Assembly (NCBI RefSeq): GCF_030812875.1
Contig: NZ_JAUSTN010000003.1
Coordinates: 62,001 to 126,000, forward strand
Length of the DNA: 64,000 nt
Source: Peptoniphilus_B koenoeneniae
Lineage (GTDB): Bacteria > Bacillota > Clostridia > Tissierellales > Peptoniphilaceae
Reading direction: 5' to 3'
The notes beneath the pieces are model-generated. The model saw nothing but the letters and a program-made list of their open reading frames with translations, did no database searches and was not told the origin of the DNA. Below, one piece after another: positions 8,313-17,526 of the stretch; position 1 is the first letter of the stretch; each line of letters starts with the position of its first letter. A program made the translations under genes and the position numbers.

Positions 8313-8513
8313 TTAAAATTTGTTCTTGCTATTTGTAATTATTAAAAAGATAAGACTTATTCCTAAAAAGATTAAAAATTTAAGCCAAAAAATCTTGGGA
8401 TCAAGACTCCATTCTGGGTGATTTTTAAATTGTATTAAATCTTTAGTAAGAAAAATTAAGCCTAATATTAAAAAAGTTATTGAAAATTTATACTTCAAAA
8501 AAAATTTTTTCAT
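8313..8513 (-). CDS. small membrane protein of unknown function
   Basis: A 66-residue protein with two hydrophobic helices (about residues 9-24 and 42-60) joined by a polar loop, with positively charged ends. A GGGGGA ribosome binding site precedes it, it lies 22 bases downstream of degV, and a terminator follows, so it is probably a real last gene of that unit. I do not recognise a family. Confidence 0.6.
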   Translation of the reverse strand: MKKFFLKYKFSITFLILGLIFLTKDLIQFKNHPEWSLDPKIFWLKFLIFLGISLIFLIITNSKNKF

Positions 8514-8535
8514 ACTTTTCCCCCATTTTTTATTT

Positions 8536-9369
8536 CTAAAAGGCTATTACAATTCCTCCATCATCTGCATAGGTTGTTGAAAGACCCTTTGCTTCTAAAA
8601 TTATTATGTCTTTAAAATTATAAAGTTCTTTTACCTTTTCTTTAAAGAGCTCTGCTTTTTTCACGTCATTTGATTCCGTTATAAATAAAATTTTATCTTG
8701 AAAGTCATGAGAGATATTTCCAAAGCTCTTAGCAAGATTTATAAGACTTTTTTTAAAGCCCCTATTTATTTGAAAAACTTCTATTTCTCCTTTTACTCCC
8801 TGCATTATTGGTCTTATATTTAAAGCTCCTGCAAGAATTCCTGTAACTTTTTTCATTCTTCCGTTTTTTACAAGATTATCAAATCTTTCTAAAATAAAAA
8901 ATGTTTTTAATTCTTTTACTCTTTCTTCTAATTTTTCAACTAAAGTTTCAAAATCAAATTTGTCCTTCCATTGAAGAAAAGAATATAAAAGGCTCACTTC
9001 TCCTGCTGCCGCTGAAAGAGAGTCCAGTATGTGAATTTTTTTATTTGGATTTTCTTTTTGTGCCTCTTCCATACCAACTTTTGCTGCATTGTAAGTTCCG
9101 GAAAGTTGTTTTGATATGGTTATAATTATTAATTCGTCTTCTTCCATTTCCAATATTTTTTCTTTAAATTCAAAGGGGGATGGGCAAGATGTTCTTATGG
9201 GATTTTTACTTGCTTTCATTTTTTCCAAGAAATTATTTTTATCCAACTTGTCATTGTCTACATACTCAACCCCGTCAATATAGATTTTAAAGGGCACTAT
9301 TCCTATTTTGTTTTTTTCTGCAAATTCTTTACTTATATCACAGCATGAGTCTACAATAATTCCTGTCAT
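8536..9369 (-). CDS. DegV-family fatty-acid-binding protein
   Basis: A 277-residue DegV/FakB-type protein. The N-terminal VDSCCDISKEFAEKNKIGIVPFKI and the conserved RTSCPSP, SKQLSGTYNAA and DSLSAAAGE segments are the fatty-acid pocket and phosphotransfer loop regions of this family. FakB proteins present fatty acids to the kinase FakA for phosphorylation and entry into phospholipid synthesis. FakA is not encoded here. It lies 16 bases downstream of glmM on the same strand. Confidence 0.9.
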   Translation of the reverse strand: MTGIIVDSCCDISKEFAEKNKIGIVPFKIYIDGVEYVDNDKLDKNNFLEKMKASKNPIRTSCPSPFEFKEKILEMEEDELIIITISKQLSGTYNAAKVGMEEAQKENPNKKIHILDSLSAAAGEVSLLYSFLQWKDKFDFETLVEKLEERVKELKTFFILERFDNLVKNGRMKKVTGILAGALNIRPIMQGVKGEIEVFQINRGFKKSLINLAKSFGNISHDFQDKILFITESNDVKKAELFKEKVKELYNFKDIIILEAKGLSTTYADDGGIVIAF

Positions 9370-9385
9370 GAGTCCTCCTATCTAT

Positions 9386-10729
9386 CTAACCAAGTCTTTT
9401 TTCTATAAAACTTGCAAGCTCTTGGGCTTCTTTTTTTATTTCCTCTTCGTCTTCTCCTTCTATCATAACACGAACAAGACTTTCTGTTCCTGAGGTCCTT
9501 ATTACTATTCTACCCTTGCCTTCAAATTTACTTTCCATATTTTTGATTTTTTCTTTTATTTTTTCGTCTTCAAGATATTTAAATTTTAAATCTGGTCTTA
9601 CTTTTGCATTCACAAGAACTTGAGGATAAGAAATCATAAGCTCGTTAAGTTCTGAAAGTTTCATCTTTGTGTTTTGCATAACTTCCAAAATGTGAATGCC
9701 TGTTGCAAGTCCATCTCCTGTTGTATTGTAATCAAGAAAAATTATGTGGCCTGATTGTTCTCCGCCTAAGGAATAATCTCCCCCAATCATTTGTTCTAAA
9801 ACATATCTGTCCCCAACTTTTGCATGAATTAAACCTATTCCTTCTTCTTGCAAATATCTTTCAAGACCTATGTTGGACATAATTGTTCCTACAACTTTAT
9901 TGTTTTTAAGTTTGTTTTGTCTTTTTAAATACATGGCACAAATGGCAAGTATATGATCACCATCAACTATTTGGCCCTTTTCATCTACTGCAATTATCCT
10001 GTCTGCATCTCCGTCAAAGGAAAAACCGCAATCAGCCTTTTCTTTTATTACCAGTTCTCTTATTAAATCTGGATTTGTGCTGCCACAATTTTTATTTATA
10101 TTTGTTCCATCAGGTTTGTCATTAATTACAACAAGATTCGCTCCCAAATCTTCTAAAACTTCTTTTGCAATTTTATATAGGGCTCCATTTCCTGTATCTA
10201 TGGCGATTTTTTTGCCTTTTAAATTTAAATTTGAAAGTCCCTTTAAATAATTTGCATATTTTTCTCTTCCGTCATCTATATTTCTAAGGTTTCCCACTTC
10301 TTCAAAAGTTGCATTTTTATAAATTTTAACATCTGAGTAAATAAGTTCTTCTATTTGATCTTCAACTTTATCTGGAAGTTTAAAACCTTGATCAGAGAAA
10401 AATTTTATACCGTTATACTCAAAAGGATTGTGACTTGCACTTATTACAACTCCAAAAAGATAAGACTCTTTTCTTGTTAAATATGCAATTCCCGGTGTAG
10501 GTATAACTCCGGCTAAATCTACATCAAGACCTATACTCATTACTCCTGCAGCAAGGGCACTTTCTAAAAGATGCCCTGAAAGTCTTGTGTCCCTTCCTAT
10601 TATTACACGTCCTTTACTTGCTTTTGAAAGTACATATCCTGCAGCCCTTCCTAAATTAAAAGCGAGTTCCGGCGTAAGTTCTTGGTTTGCTACTCCTCTT
10701 ACTCCGTCCGTTCCGAAAAGTCTTCCCAT
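9386..10729 (-). CDS. glmM: phosphoglucosamine mutase GlmM
   Basis: A 447-residue alpha-D-phosphohexomutase that converts glucosamine-6-phosphate to glucosamine-1-phosphate for UDP-GlcNAc and peptidoglycan synthesis. The start MGRLFGTDGVRG is the family hallmark. The active-site serine is in ISASHNP (Ser99), the Mg2+ loop is DGDADR (about 240-245), the sugar-binding loop is GGEQSGH and the phosphate-binding loop is RTSGTE near the C terminus. It overlaps the upstream CCA-adding enzyme gene by 31 bases, so the two are co-transcribed. Confidence 0.96.
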   Translation of the reverse strand: MGRLFGTDGVRGVANQELTPELAFNLGRAAGYVLSKASKGRVIIGRDTRLSGHLLESALAAGVMSIGLDVDLAGVIPTPGIAYLTRKESYLFGVVISASHNPFEYNGIKFFSDQGFKLPDKVEDQIEELIYSDVKIYKNATFEEVGNLRNIDDGREKYANYLKGLSNLNLKGKKIAIDTGNGALYKIAKEVLEDLGANLVVINDKPDGTNINKNCGSTNPDLIRELVIKEKADCGFSFDGDADRIIAVDEKGQIVDGDHILAICAMYLKRQNKLKNNKVVGTIMSNIGLERYLQEEGIGLIHAKVGDRYVLEQMIGGDYSLGGEQSGHIIFLDYNTTGDGLATGIHILEVMQNTKMKLSELNELMISYPQVLVNAKVRPDLKFKYLEDEKIKEKIKNMESKFEGKGRIVIRTSGTESLVRVMIEGEDEEEIKKEAQELASFIEKRLG

Positions 10730-12045
10730 TTTTTATTCCTTTCTACAATTTCAATCAAATTTTCTTTTGTATTTATCTTTGGATCATCGAGAACTTTTTC
10801 TTCAAGAGCTTTTAAAATTTCTCCAATTATGGGACCTTCTTTAAAACCTAATTTTTTTAAATCAAATCCATCAATTTTTAAAAATTTTTCCTTTGCCGTA
10901 TCTTGGTTTAAAAGTCCCCTTACCCTTTCTTTTCTATCTATTAAAAAATCTGCCCTTCTATCTTTTCTTGTGGAAATTCTATCTGCTATCATTAAATCGT
11001 AAAGTTTTAAAGAATTTTCAGTGCCCAGATTTCTTATTTGCCTTCTTAATGCCCTATCAGTCATAACTTCATGAGCCGTCATGTGATATTGAATTAAAAG
11101 GCTCACATTTTTTATAAAATCCTTTGAAAAATTAAGTCTTCTTAAAATCTTTTCAGCACTTTTTGCCGAAAGGTCTTCATGGCCATAAAAATGCCCCTGG
11201 CCACCTTCATCAATAGAAAAAACTTGTGGCTTTTCTATGTCGTGTAAAAGAGCTGCCATTCGTATTTCTAAATCTTTGGGACAATTATTTACAACTTCTA
11301 AAAGATGATCAAAAAGAGTTTTTGAATGATATCTTGTCCTTTGATCATAATCAATTGTCTTCATAATCTCCGGCAAAAAAATCTCATAAATATTTAATTC
11401 TTTTAAAAGATTTAAACCCACCTTAGGATAGTCGCTCATTAAAATTTTAGAAAATTCATCTCTTATTCTTTCAGAAGAAATATTTTTTAAAAGATTTGCA
11501 TTTTCTTTAATAGCCTCTTTTAAATCTTGGCTTAAAGAAAAATTTAAGGTGGAGGCAAATCTTATGGCTCTTAAAATTCTTAAAGCGTCTTCACAAATCC
11601 TATCTTTAGGATCAAGGACCGTTCTTATAACTTTATTTTTAATGTCATCAAGACCACCATACAAATCAATAATTTCATCATAAAAAGCCATGGCATTCAT
11701 GGTGAAGTCTCTTCTTTTTAAATCTTCTTCCAAATTTTTTGTGAAAAATACCTTGGAAGGCTTTCTATTTTTTATATATTTGCCCTCAAGTCTAAATGGG
11801 GTTACATCAAGAGTAAAATTTCCATTTACAACAAGAATTGTCCCAAGACTTACTCCAATATCTTTTAATTTAAAATCTTTAAGACATTCTTTTATTTCAT
11901 CTGGATCTGCTGAAGTTGCAAGATCATAGTCTTTTGGTATTTTTCCCATAAGCATATCCCTAAGGCAACCGCCTACAAGATAGGCCTTATGTTTTTTATT
12001 TAAAATTTCAAGAATTTCTTTAACTTCTTCAGGCAATTTATTCAT
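10699..12045 (-). CDS. cca: CCA-adding tRNA nucleotidyltransferase
   Basis: A 448-residue class II tRNA nucleotidyltransferase that builds or repairs the 3' CCA end of tRNAs. The catalytic head reads YLVGGCLRDMLMG-KIPKDYDLAT with metal ligands Asp39 and Asp41, followed by RRDFTMNA and the RNA-binding neck (EDALRILRAIRFA). A C-terminal HD domain (MAALLHDIEKP, HEDLSAK) is present, as in the longer bacterial forms, and could carry phosphohydrolase activity. Nothing separates it from glmM downstream. Confidence 0.93.
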   Translation of the reverse strand: MNKLPEEVKEILEILNKKHKAYLVGGCLRDMLMGKIPKDYDLATSADPDEIKECLKDFKLKDIGVSLGTILVVNGNFTLDVTPFRLEGKYIKNRKPSKVFFTKNLEEDLKRRDFTMNAMAFYDEIIDLYGGLDDIKNKVIRTVLDPKDRICEDALRILRAIRFASTLNFSLSQDLKEAIKENANLLKNISSERIRDEFSKILMSDYPKVGLNLLKELNIYEIFLPEIMKTIDYDQRTRYHSKTLFDHLLEVVNNCPKDLEIRMAALLHDIEKPQVFSIDEGGQGHFYGHEDLSAKSAEKILRRLNFSKDFIKNVSLLIQYHMTAHEVMTDRALRRQIRNLGTENSLKLYDLMIADRISTRKDRRADFLIDRKERVRGLLNQDTAKEKFLKIDGFDLKKLGFKEGPIIGEILKALEEKVLDDPKINTKENLIEIVERNKKWEDFSERTE

Positions 12046-12101
12046 ATAAAAATTATAACATAGTAAAAAGTTTCTTTAAACAATTTGTAAGCCTTAGGAT
12101 A

Positions 12102-12110
12102 TGTTATAAT
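12102..12110 (+). promoter_or_regulatory. extended -10 promoter of the lipoprotein operon
   Basis: TGTTATAAT (TG-N-TATAAT) lies 20 bases before the lipoprotein start, between it and the divergent cca gene. The -35 is poorly conserved, which fits an extended -10 promoter. Confidence 0.55.
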
Positions 12111-12129
12111 AGTTCCAACGGAGGTATTT

Positions 12130-12729
12130 ATGAAAAGAAAATTTATAGCTTTAATATTAATTTCCCTTATGCTTTTAACAGCTTGCGGAAAAAATAAAAA
12201 AACTCAAACTGTACAACCTGATGAAAGTTCAAAAATTCCCACCAGTGGAGAAGTTTCCACTCAAAATGTAAATGGGGAAGAAAATACGGAAGGCACATTA
12301 CAAAATGAACCTACAGCAAAAACTTTTGACAGAGATTTGGTTAAAAAGTTATGTGAAGACTCAAGTTACATTTCTCGTGTGAAAATCGGAGAAGCAACGG
12401 AAGGTGCCAATGAAATTTCCTTTGTAGTAGATTATAAGGGAGATCTTTCAAATATAAAGATGACAGCTCCTAAAAGCCTCACCCCTGGAAAAGAGTATCT
12501 GATTTTTTATAAGGATGACGAAAATGGAAAAGTTGTGCCTACAAAAGCAGAAGACTCTTATGTAGAAATTGCAAGCACAAATGATTCCACTTTAAGCTAT
12601 GTAGAAAACAGGTATAAAAGACAGGAAAGAAAAAATTTGCCTGAGGAAAAAACTCAAAACTCTGAAAAAAATAATGGCAAGTTAAATAAGGATGATAAAA
12701 CTTCCAATAAGTCAGGTGGAGATAATTAA
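12130..12729 (+). CDS. predicted lipoprotein of unknown function
   Basis: A 199-residue protein with a lipoprotein signal peptide (LISLMLLTACG, Cys20). A low-complexity Ser/Glu/Asn linker runs to about residue 65, a small folded domain follows at about 70-160, and the tail is highly charged and Lys/Asn-rich. The folded part has no motif I recognise. The ribosome binding site is GGAGGT. The stop lies next to the start of a second secreted protein, so the pair probably act together at the cell surface. Confidence 0.75.
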   Translation: MKRKFIALILISLMLLTACGKNKKTQTVQPDESSKIPTSGEVSTQNVNGEENTEGTLQNEPTAKTFDRDLVKKLCEDSSYISRVKIGEATEGANEISFVVDYKGDLSNIKMTAPKSLTPGKEYLIFYKDDENGKVVPTKAEDSYVEIASTNDSTLSYVENRYKRQERKNLPEEKTQNSEKNNGKLNKDDKTSNKSGGDN

Positions 12730-12730
12730 A

Positions 12731-13669
12731 ATGAAAAAAACAATAAAAAAATTAAGTATTCTACTTTTAGCCCTTTTAATTTTTGTTCCTTCAAACTTAT
12801 TTGCAGCAAAGGATATATCTATTTATCTTGACGGCTATAAGATAGAAACAGACGTTAAACCCTTTATAAGTTCTTCAAGGACTTTTGTTCCCATAAGATT
12901 TATTTCTGAAAAAATCGGCTGCAAAGTTGATTGGAATCAAGAAAAACAAATGGTTACAATTTCAAAAGATAATAACAATATAAAGTTAACTATAGGAAAA
13001 AAAGATGTTCTTATAAATGATAAGGAAAATGTTAAAAATGACGTTGCTCCTTTAATTAAAAATTCAAGGACCTTTGTTCCTTTAAGATTTATTACAGAAT
13101 ATTTTGATCTTGAAACTAAATGGAACTCAAAGGAATATAGGATTGATTTAGTTTCAAAAGATGAAAACAAAAATCTTTCTGAAAATGAAAAAGTCTATGT
13201 TTCAAGTGTTAAAGATTTGGAAAATAAATTAAAAACATCCTATGATGATTTAAAAAGCTACTTCTTTGAAAATGCCGATAAATATTCAAACGAAGAACTT
13301 AAAAAAATTTATGATGGTAAGATTCAAGAGATAAACGGAATTATTGAAAAAATAAAAGCTTTAGCTCCGCCAGAAAAATTTAAATCTTCCCATGATTTTT
13401 TAGTAAAAAGTCTTGATTATTTAAAGAGCGTTCTTGCAAGTCTTAAGGATGGATTTTTAAATTCTAATTCAGATTCAACTAAAGAAAGTTTAAAAAATTT
13501 AACGGATTTTTCCATTAAAATAAATGAACACTTAAAAGCTCTTCAAGCAAACATTGATGGCCTAGAGTACATTCCTGACAAGGCAATAGAGCTTTACAAC
13601 AAGGTTAAAGAAAATAATCCTATTAATGACAAAACTTTAAATAACCTTTGGAATCAAATAGGAAAATAA
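12731..13669 (+). CDS. secreted protein with two copper-amine-oxidase-N-like repeats
   Basis: A 312-residue protein with an N-terminal signal peptide (hydrophobic core LSILLLALLIFVP, likely cleavage after LFA). Residues 30-145 contain two copies of the stalk domain often called copper amine oxidase N-terminal domain: SSRTFVPIRFISEKIG...VDWN and NSRTFVPLRFITEYFD...TKWN. The rest, to the end, is helical and charged. These domains occur in Firmicutes cell-surface proteins and have no proven enzymatic role. The start at ATG 12731 has GGTGGAG upstream, inside the end of the lipoprotein gene. Confidence 0.82.
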   Translation: MKKTIKKLSILLLALLIFVPSNLFAAKDISIYLDGYKIETDVKPFISSSRTFVPIRFISEKIGCKVDWNQEKQMVTISKDNNNIKLTIGKKDVLINDKENVKNDVAPLIKNSRTFVPLRFITEYFDLETKWNSKEYRIDLVSKDENKNLSENEKVYVSSVKDLENKLKTSYDDLKSYFFENADKYSNEELKKIYDGKIQEINGIIEKIKALAPPEKFKSSHDFLVKSLDYLKSVLASLKDGFLNSNSDSTKESLKNLTDFSIKINEHLKALQANIDGLEYIPDKAIELYNKVKENNPINDKTLNNLWNQIGK

Positions 13670-13671
13670 AA

Positions 13672-13705
13672 AAAGGACAAGGATTTTAATTCCTTGTCTT
13701 TTTTA
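13672..13705 (+). terminator. intrinsic terminator after the secreted-protein gene
   Basis: GGACAAGGA pairs with TCCTTGTC[T], followed by a T-rich run. It faces the convergent radA gene. Confidence 0.85.
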
Positions 13706-13739
13706 TTTCTCTTTTATGAAAAAAAAATAACTTTAATTT

Positions 13740-15089
13740 TTAATCATTAAGAGTTTTATTTATAACATCTATTATGTGTTTACATTTTATTAATTTTTTA
13801 TCTTCTTTTTCAAGTTTTATATCAGGAATATAAATTTTATCAAAGCCCATTCTAAGGGCTTCATTTATTCTTATATCTATGGAGGGGCAGGCTTTTAATT
13901 CTCCTGTTAAACCTAAGTCTCCTATAAAGATTGATCCTGCCTTTATGGGAATATCTTTTAAGCTCGAGTATATGCTCATTAGAATTGCAAGATTACTTGC
14001 TCCTTCTCTTAGATTTATGCCCCCTCTTGTTTTTACAACTACATTTTTATCAAACATGGATAGGCCTGCTCTTTGTTCCAGAATGGATATTATTGTAAAA
14101 AGTTGTTCTTTTCTTAAAGATTCACTTATTCTTGTGGGATAGGGCATAAAGGATTTACTTACTAAAGCTTCTATTTCAAGGATGATAGGTCTTGTCCCTT
14201 CTCTTACTACACAAAGGGCTGAGCCTGCCTGCTCTTCTCCTTTTTTTCTTTCAGTCATAAAATATTTTGAAGGATTGTCTATGGACTGAAGACCCTTGGA
14301 AGTCATTTTGAAAAATCCCATTTCCCCCGTTGAGCCATATCTATTTTTTGTTGTGGATAGAATTCTTAATTCTTCATAAGAATCTCCCGTTAAGTATAAA
14401 ACTGTATCCACTGCATGTTCAAGACTTCTTACTCCCGCTAGTTCGTCTTCTTTTGTCATTTGACCTACTATAAATATCGCTCTTGGTCTTTTATAGTTTT
14501 TACTTAAAGACATAAGCTCATAAGTACATTCCATTATTTGAGTGGGAGAACCTGGTCTATTTGTAAGTCTTCCTAAAGTAAAAGTTTGTATTGAATCTAT
14601 AATAAGTATATCTATATCTAATTCTTCTGCTTCTTCTATAACCTTATCAAGGGAATTTGTGGAAATTACCCAGAGCCTATCTGATACTCTTCCGTCAATT
14701 CTAAGAGCCCTTGCTTTTATTTGAGTGGAAGATTCTTCTCCCGATGCATATAAAATCTTTTTTCCTTTTTCCGCCAAAATATTTGAAATTTGTAAAAGAA
14801 GGGTGGATTTTCCACTTCCCGGTTTTGCAGTTAAAATGGTGAGGGAATCTTTTAAGATTCCTCCACCCATTACTCTGTCAAATTCACTTAAACCTGTTAA
14901 GATTCTTCTGTCATCTTTTAATTCAACATCTTTTAAAAGCTTAGCTGGACTTTGACCGCCTAGGCTTTTTTTTAGATTTTTATGCTCTTTTTCTTCAATG
15001 CTTTCTTCTAAACTTCCCCAAGCTCCGCATTCAGGGCATTTACCTAAAAATCCTGGAGAAGTGTAACCGCACTTATTACACTTGTACAT
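13740..15089 (-). CDS. radA: DNA repair protein RadA
   Basis: A 449-residue protein that promotes branch migration and processing of recombination intermediates. The N-terminal zinc finger has Cys4, Cys7, Cys18 and Cys21. The RecA-like core has Walker A AKPGSGKST, Walker B ILIIDSIQT and the RadA-specific KNRYGS motif. A Lon-protease-like C-terminal domain follows (GGINLREGASNLAILMSIYSS, FIGDLGLTGELK). It overlaps clpC by 14 bases and is the last gene of the ctsR operon, as in many Firmicutes. Confidence 0.95.
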   Translation of the reverse strand: MYKCNKCGYTSPGFLGKCPECGAWGSLEESIEEKEHKNLKKSLGGQSPAKLLKDVELKDDRRILTGLSEFDRVMGGGILKDSLTILTAKPGSGKSTLLLQISNILAEKGKKILYASGEESSTQIKARALRIDGRVSDRLWVISTNSLDKVIEEAEELDIDILIIDSIQTFTLGRLTNRPGSPTQIMECTYELMSLSKNYKRPRAIFIVGQMTKEDELAGVRSLEHAVDTVLYLTGDSYEELRILSTTKNRYGSTGEMGFFKMTSKGLQSIDNPSKYFMTERKKGEEQAGSALCVVREGTRPIILEIEALVSKSFMPYPTRISESLRKEQLFTIISILEQRAGLSMFDKNVVVKTRGGINLREGASNLAILMSIYSSLKDIPIKAGSIFIGDLGLTGELKACPSIDIRINEALRMGFDKIYIPDIKLEKEDKKLIKCKHIIDVINKTLND

Positions 15090-17526
15090 TTTCTTTTTCC
15101 TTATTTTTTGTTGAAATTTTTCTTAAAACAAGTTTTTCATTTTGAATATAAGCTGTTATACCTGAGCCCTTTTGAACTTCTCCACTTAATATTTTATCTG
15201 CCAGGGCATCTTCAATGTTAGTTCTTATAGCTCTTGCAAGAGGTCTTGCCCCATATTCTTTATCAAAGCCCTTTTTGCTTATATATTTTACAACATCATC
15301 TGAAAATTTAATGTCTATATCCATTTCCCTTATTCTTAAAGCAAGGTCTTTTAACATATTTTCAACTATTTGTTCAACTTCTTTTTCTCCTAATTCCTTA
15401 AAGACTATTATATCGTCAACCCTGTTTAAAAATTCAGGTCTGAAATTATTTTTAAGTTCAGTAAAAATAATTTCTTTCATATTTTCATATTCAGTCTTTT
15501 TTTGGTCTTCCAAATCAATAGAAAAACCCATTTGAGATTTTTTCTTTAATAAATTTGCTCCAGCATTAGAAGTCATAACAATTACAGTGTCTTTAAAATT
15601 TACAGTCCTTCCTTGAGAATCAGTTAATCTTCCTTCATCAAGTATTTGAAGTAAAATGTTAAAAACATCAGGATGGGCCTTTTCTATTTCGTCAAACAAA
15701 ATTACACTATAGGGTTTTGTCCTTACAGTTTCAGTAAGTTGTCCTCCTTCATCGTAACCTACATATCCTGGAGGTGAACCTATAAGTTTTGATACGGTAT
15801 GTTTTTCCATATACTCACTCATATCTATTCTTATCATATTTTCAGCCTTGCCAAATAAACTTTCTGCAAGGGTCTTAGCCAAATAGGTTTTACCCACTCC
15901 TGTAGGCCCTACGAAAATAAATGACCCTATAGGTCTATTTGGATCTTTTAAACCGATTCTCGCTCTTTTAACGGCCTTAGAGAGGCTATCTACAGCTTGG
16001 TCCTGTCCCTTAACTTTTTCTTTTAATTCTTCATTTAAATTTTTAAGTTTTGTTTTTTCTTCTGAATTAAGTTTTGTTATGGGAACTCCCGACCAATCAG
16101 AAACAATTTTTGCTATATCTTCAAAGCCTACAAGAGGTTTTTCATTACTCTCTTCAAATTCCTCTTTTTTTATTCTAAGGTCATCTTGTAATTTTCTCTG
16201 TTTATCCCTTAAACTTGCTGCAAGTTCAAAATCTTGATTGGAAATAGCCTTTTCTTTTTCCTCTTCAACATCTCTTAATTTTTTTTCATATTCAACTTGA
16301 AAATCTGGAACTTTAAAAGAACCTATTCTAAGTTTTGAAGCAGCTTCATCAATAATATCTATTGCCTTGTCTGGTAAGAATCTATCATTTAAATATCTCT
16401 GAGAAAGTTTAACAGCAGCTTCTATGGCCTCTTTAGAAATTATAAGTCCATGATGCTTTTCGTAATTTTCCTTTAAACCATCTATTATTTTTATTGAATC
16501 TTCTATTGTTGGCTCACTTACATTTATAGGCATAAGCCTTCTTTCAAAAGCTGTGTCTTTTTCAATATGTTTTCTATATTCACTTGTTGTAGTTGCCCCT
16601 ATTATTTGAAGATCTCCCCTGGTTAGGGCAGGTTTTAAAATATTTGAAGCATCCATAGCGCCTTCTGCAGCTCCTGCTCCTATAAGAACATGGATTTCAT
16701 CAATAAATAAAATTACATCTTCATCGGCACTTGCTTGGTCTATTACACTTTTTAATCTCTCTTCAAAATCTCCCCTATATTTTGCTCCAGCTATAAGGGC
16801 GGAAACATCGAGGGTTAAGATTTTTTTACTTTTAATAAATTCAGGCACTTGTCCTAAAATAATTCTTTGTGCAAGACCTTCAACTATGGCTGTCTTTCCA
16901 ACACCAGGTTCTCCAATAAGAACAGGATTATTTTTTTTACGCCTTAAAAGAACTTGAATAATTCTTTCTATTTCTTCATTTCTTCCAATAACAGGATCTA
17001 TCTTTCCCTTTTGAGCTCTTTCATTTAAATTTATTGTCCACTGGGAAAGACCCTTTTCGCCGTCCTCTTCAAGATCGGAATTTCTCTTTTCTGCCATAGC
17101 TTTAAAAATGGATCTTTCCAAATTTTCAGAGCTTATTCCCAAACTTCTTAAAACAAGTATGGCAATTCCCTGACCCTCTCTTAAAATTCCAAGAAGAAGA
17201 TGTTCCGTTGAAACTTCTTTACTCTTAGTTTGTTTTGCCGCCTCAAAGGCAAGCTCTATTATTCTCTTAGTTCGGGGTGTATATCCTAAATTATCCATGC
17301 CTTGGTTGTTGCCCCTGGAAATAAGGCTGTCAATTTTTTCTTTTACTTTCTCATAATTTATGCCAATGCCCTTTAAAATTTTAGAACCTAAACCATTTTC
17401 TTCTTTAATAATTCCAAGAAGAATATGTTCACTACCTATATAGGCATGGCCGCTTAACCTTGCTTCATTTTGTGCAATTATAAGTGCTTTCTGTCCAGAC
17501 TCCGACCATTTTATATACATGTCCAT
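15076..17526 (-). CDS. clpC: ATP-dependent Clp protease ATPase subunit ClpC
   Basis: An 816-residue class I Hsp100 unfoldase that feeds proteins to ClpP. It has two N-domain repeats (residues 1-145), a first AAA module (GEPGVGKT, FIDEIHVLIGAGAAEG), a UVR-containing middle domain and an intact second AAA module (GPTGVGKT, ILFDEIEKAH, MTSNAG, PEFLNRVDD). The N-domain glutamates that bind phospho-arginine in Bacillus ClpC correspond to Glu33 (GSEHILLG) and Glu108 (STEHLLLG), and both are kept. I start at ATG 17526, seven bases after AAGGAGG; it overlaps the mcsB stop by one base. Confidence 0.95.
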   Translation of the reverse strand: MDMYIKWSESGQKALIIAQNEARLSGHAYIGSEHILLGIIKEENGLGSKILKGIGINYEKVKEKIDSLISRGNNQGMDNLGYTPRTKRIIELAFEAAKQTKSKEVSTEHLLLGILREGQGIAILVLRSLGISSENLERSIFKAMAEKRNSDLEEDGEKGLSQWTINLNERAQKGKIDPVIGRNEEIERIIQVLLRRKKNNPVLIGEPGVGKTAIVEGLAQRIILGQVPEFIKSKKILTLDVSALIAGAKYRGDFEERLKSVIDQASADEDVILFIDEIHVLIGAGAAEGAMDASNILKPALTRGDLQIIGATTTSEYRKHIEKDTAFERRLMPINVSEPTIEDSIKIIDGLKENYEKHHGLIISKEAIEAAVKLSQRYLNDRFLPDKAIDIIDEAASKLRIGSFKVPDFQVEYEKKLRDVEEEKEKAISNQDFELAASLRDKQRKLQDDLRIKKEEFEESNEKPLVGFEDIAKIVSDWSGVPITKLNSEEKTKLKNLNEELKEKVKGQDQAVDSLSKAVKRARIGLKDPNRPIGSFIFVGPTGVGKTYLAKTLAESLFGKAENMIRIDMSEYMEKHTVSKLIGSPPGYVGYDEGGQLTETVRTKPYSVILFDEIEKAHPDVFNILLQILDEGRLTDSQGRTVNFKDTVIVMTSNAGANLLKKKSQMGFSIDLEDQKKTEYENMKEIIFTELKNNFRPEFLNRVDDIIVFKELGEKEVEQIVENMLKDLALRIREMDIDIKFSDDVVKYISKKGFDKEYGARPLARAIRTNIEDALADKILSGEVQKGSGITAYIQNEKLVLRKISTKNKEKENVQV

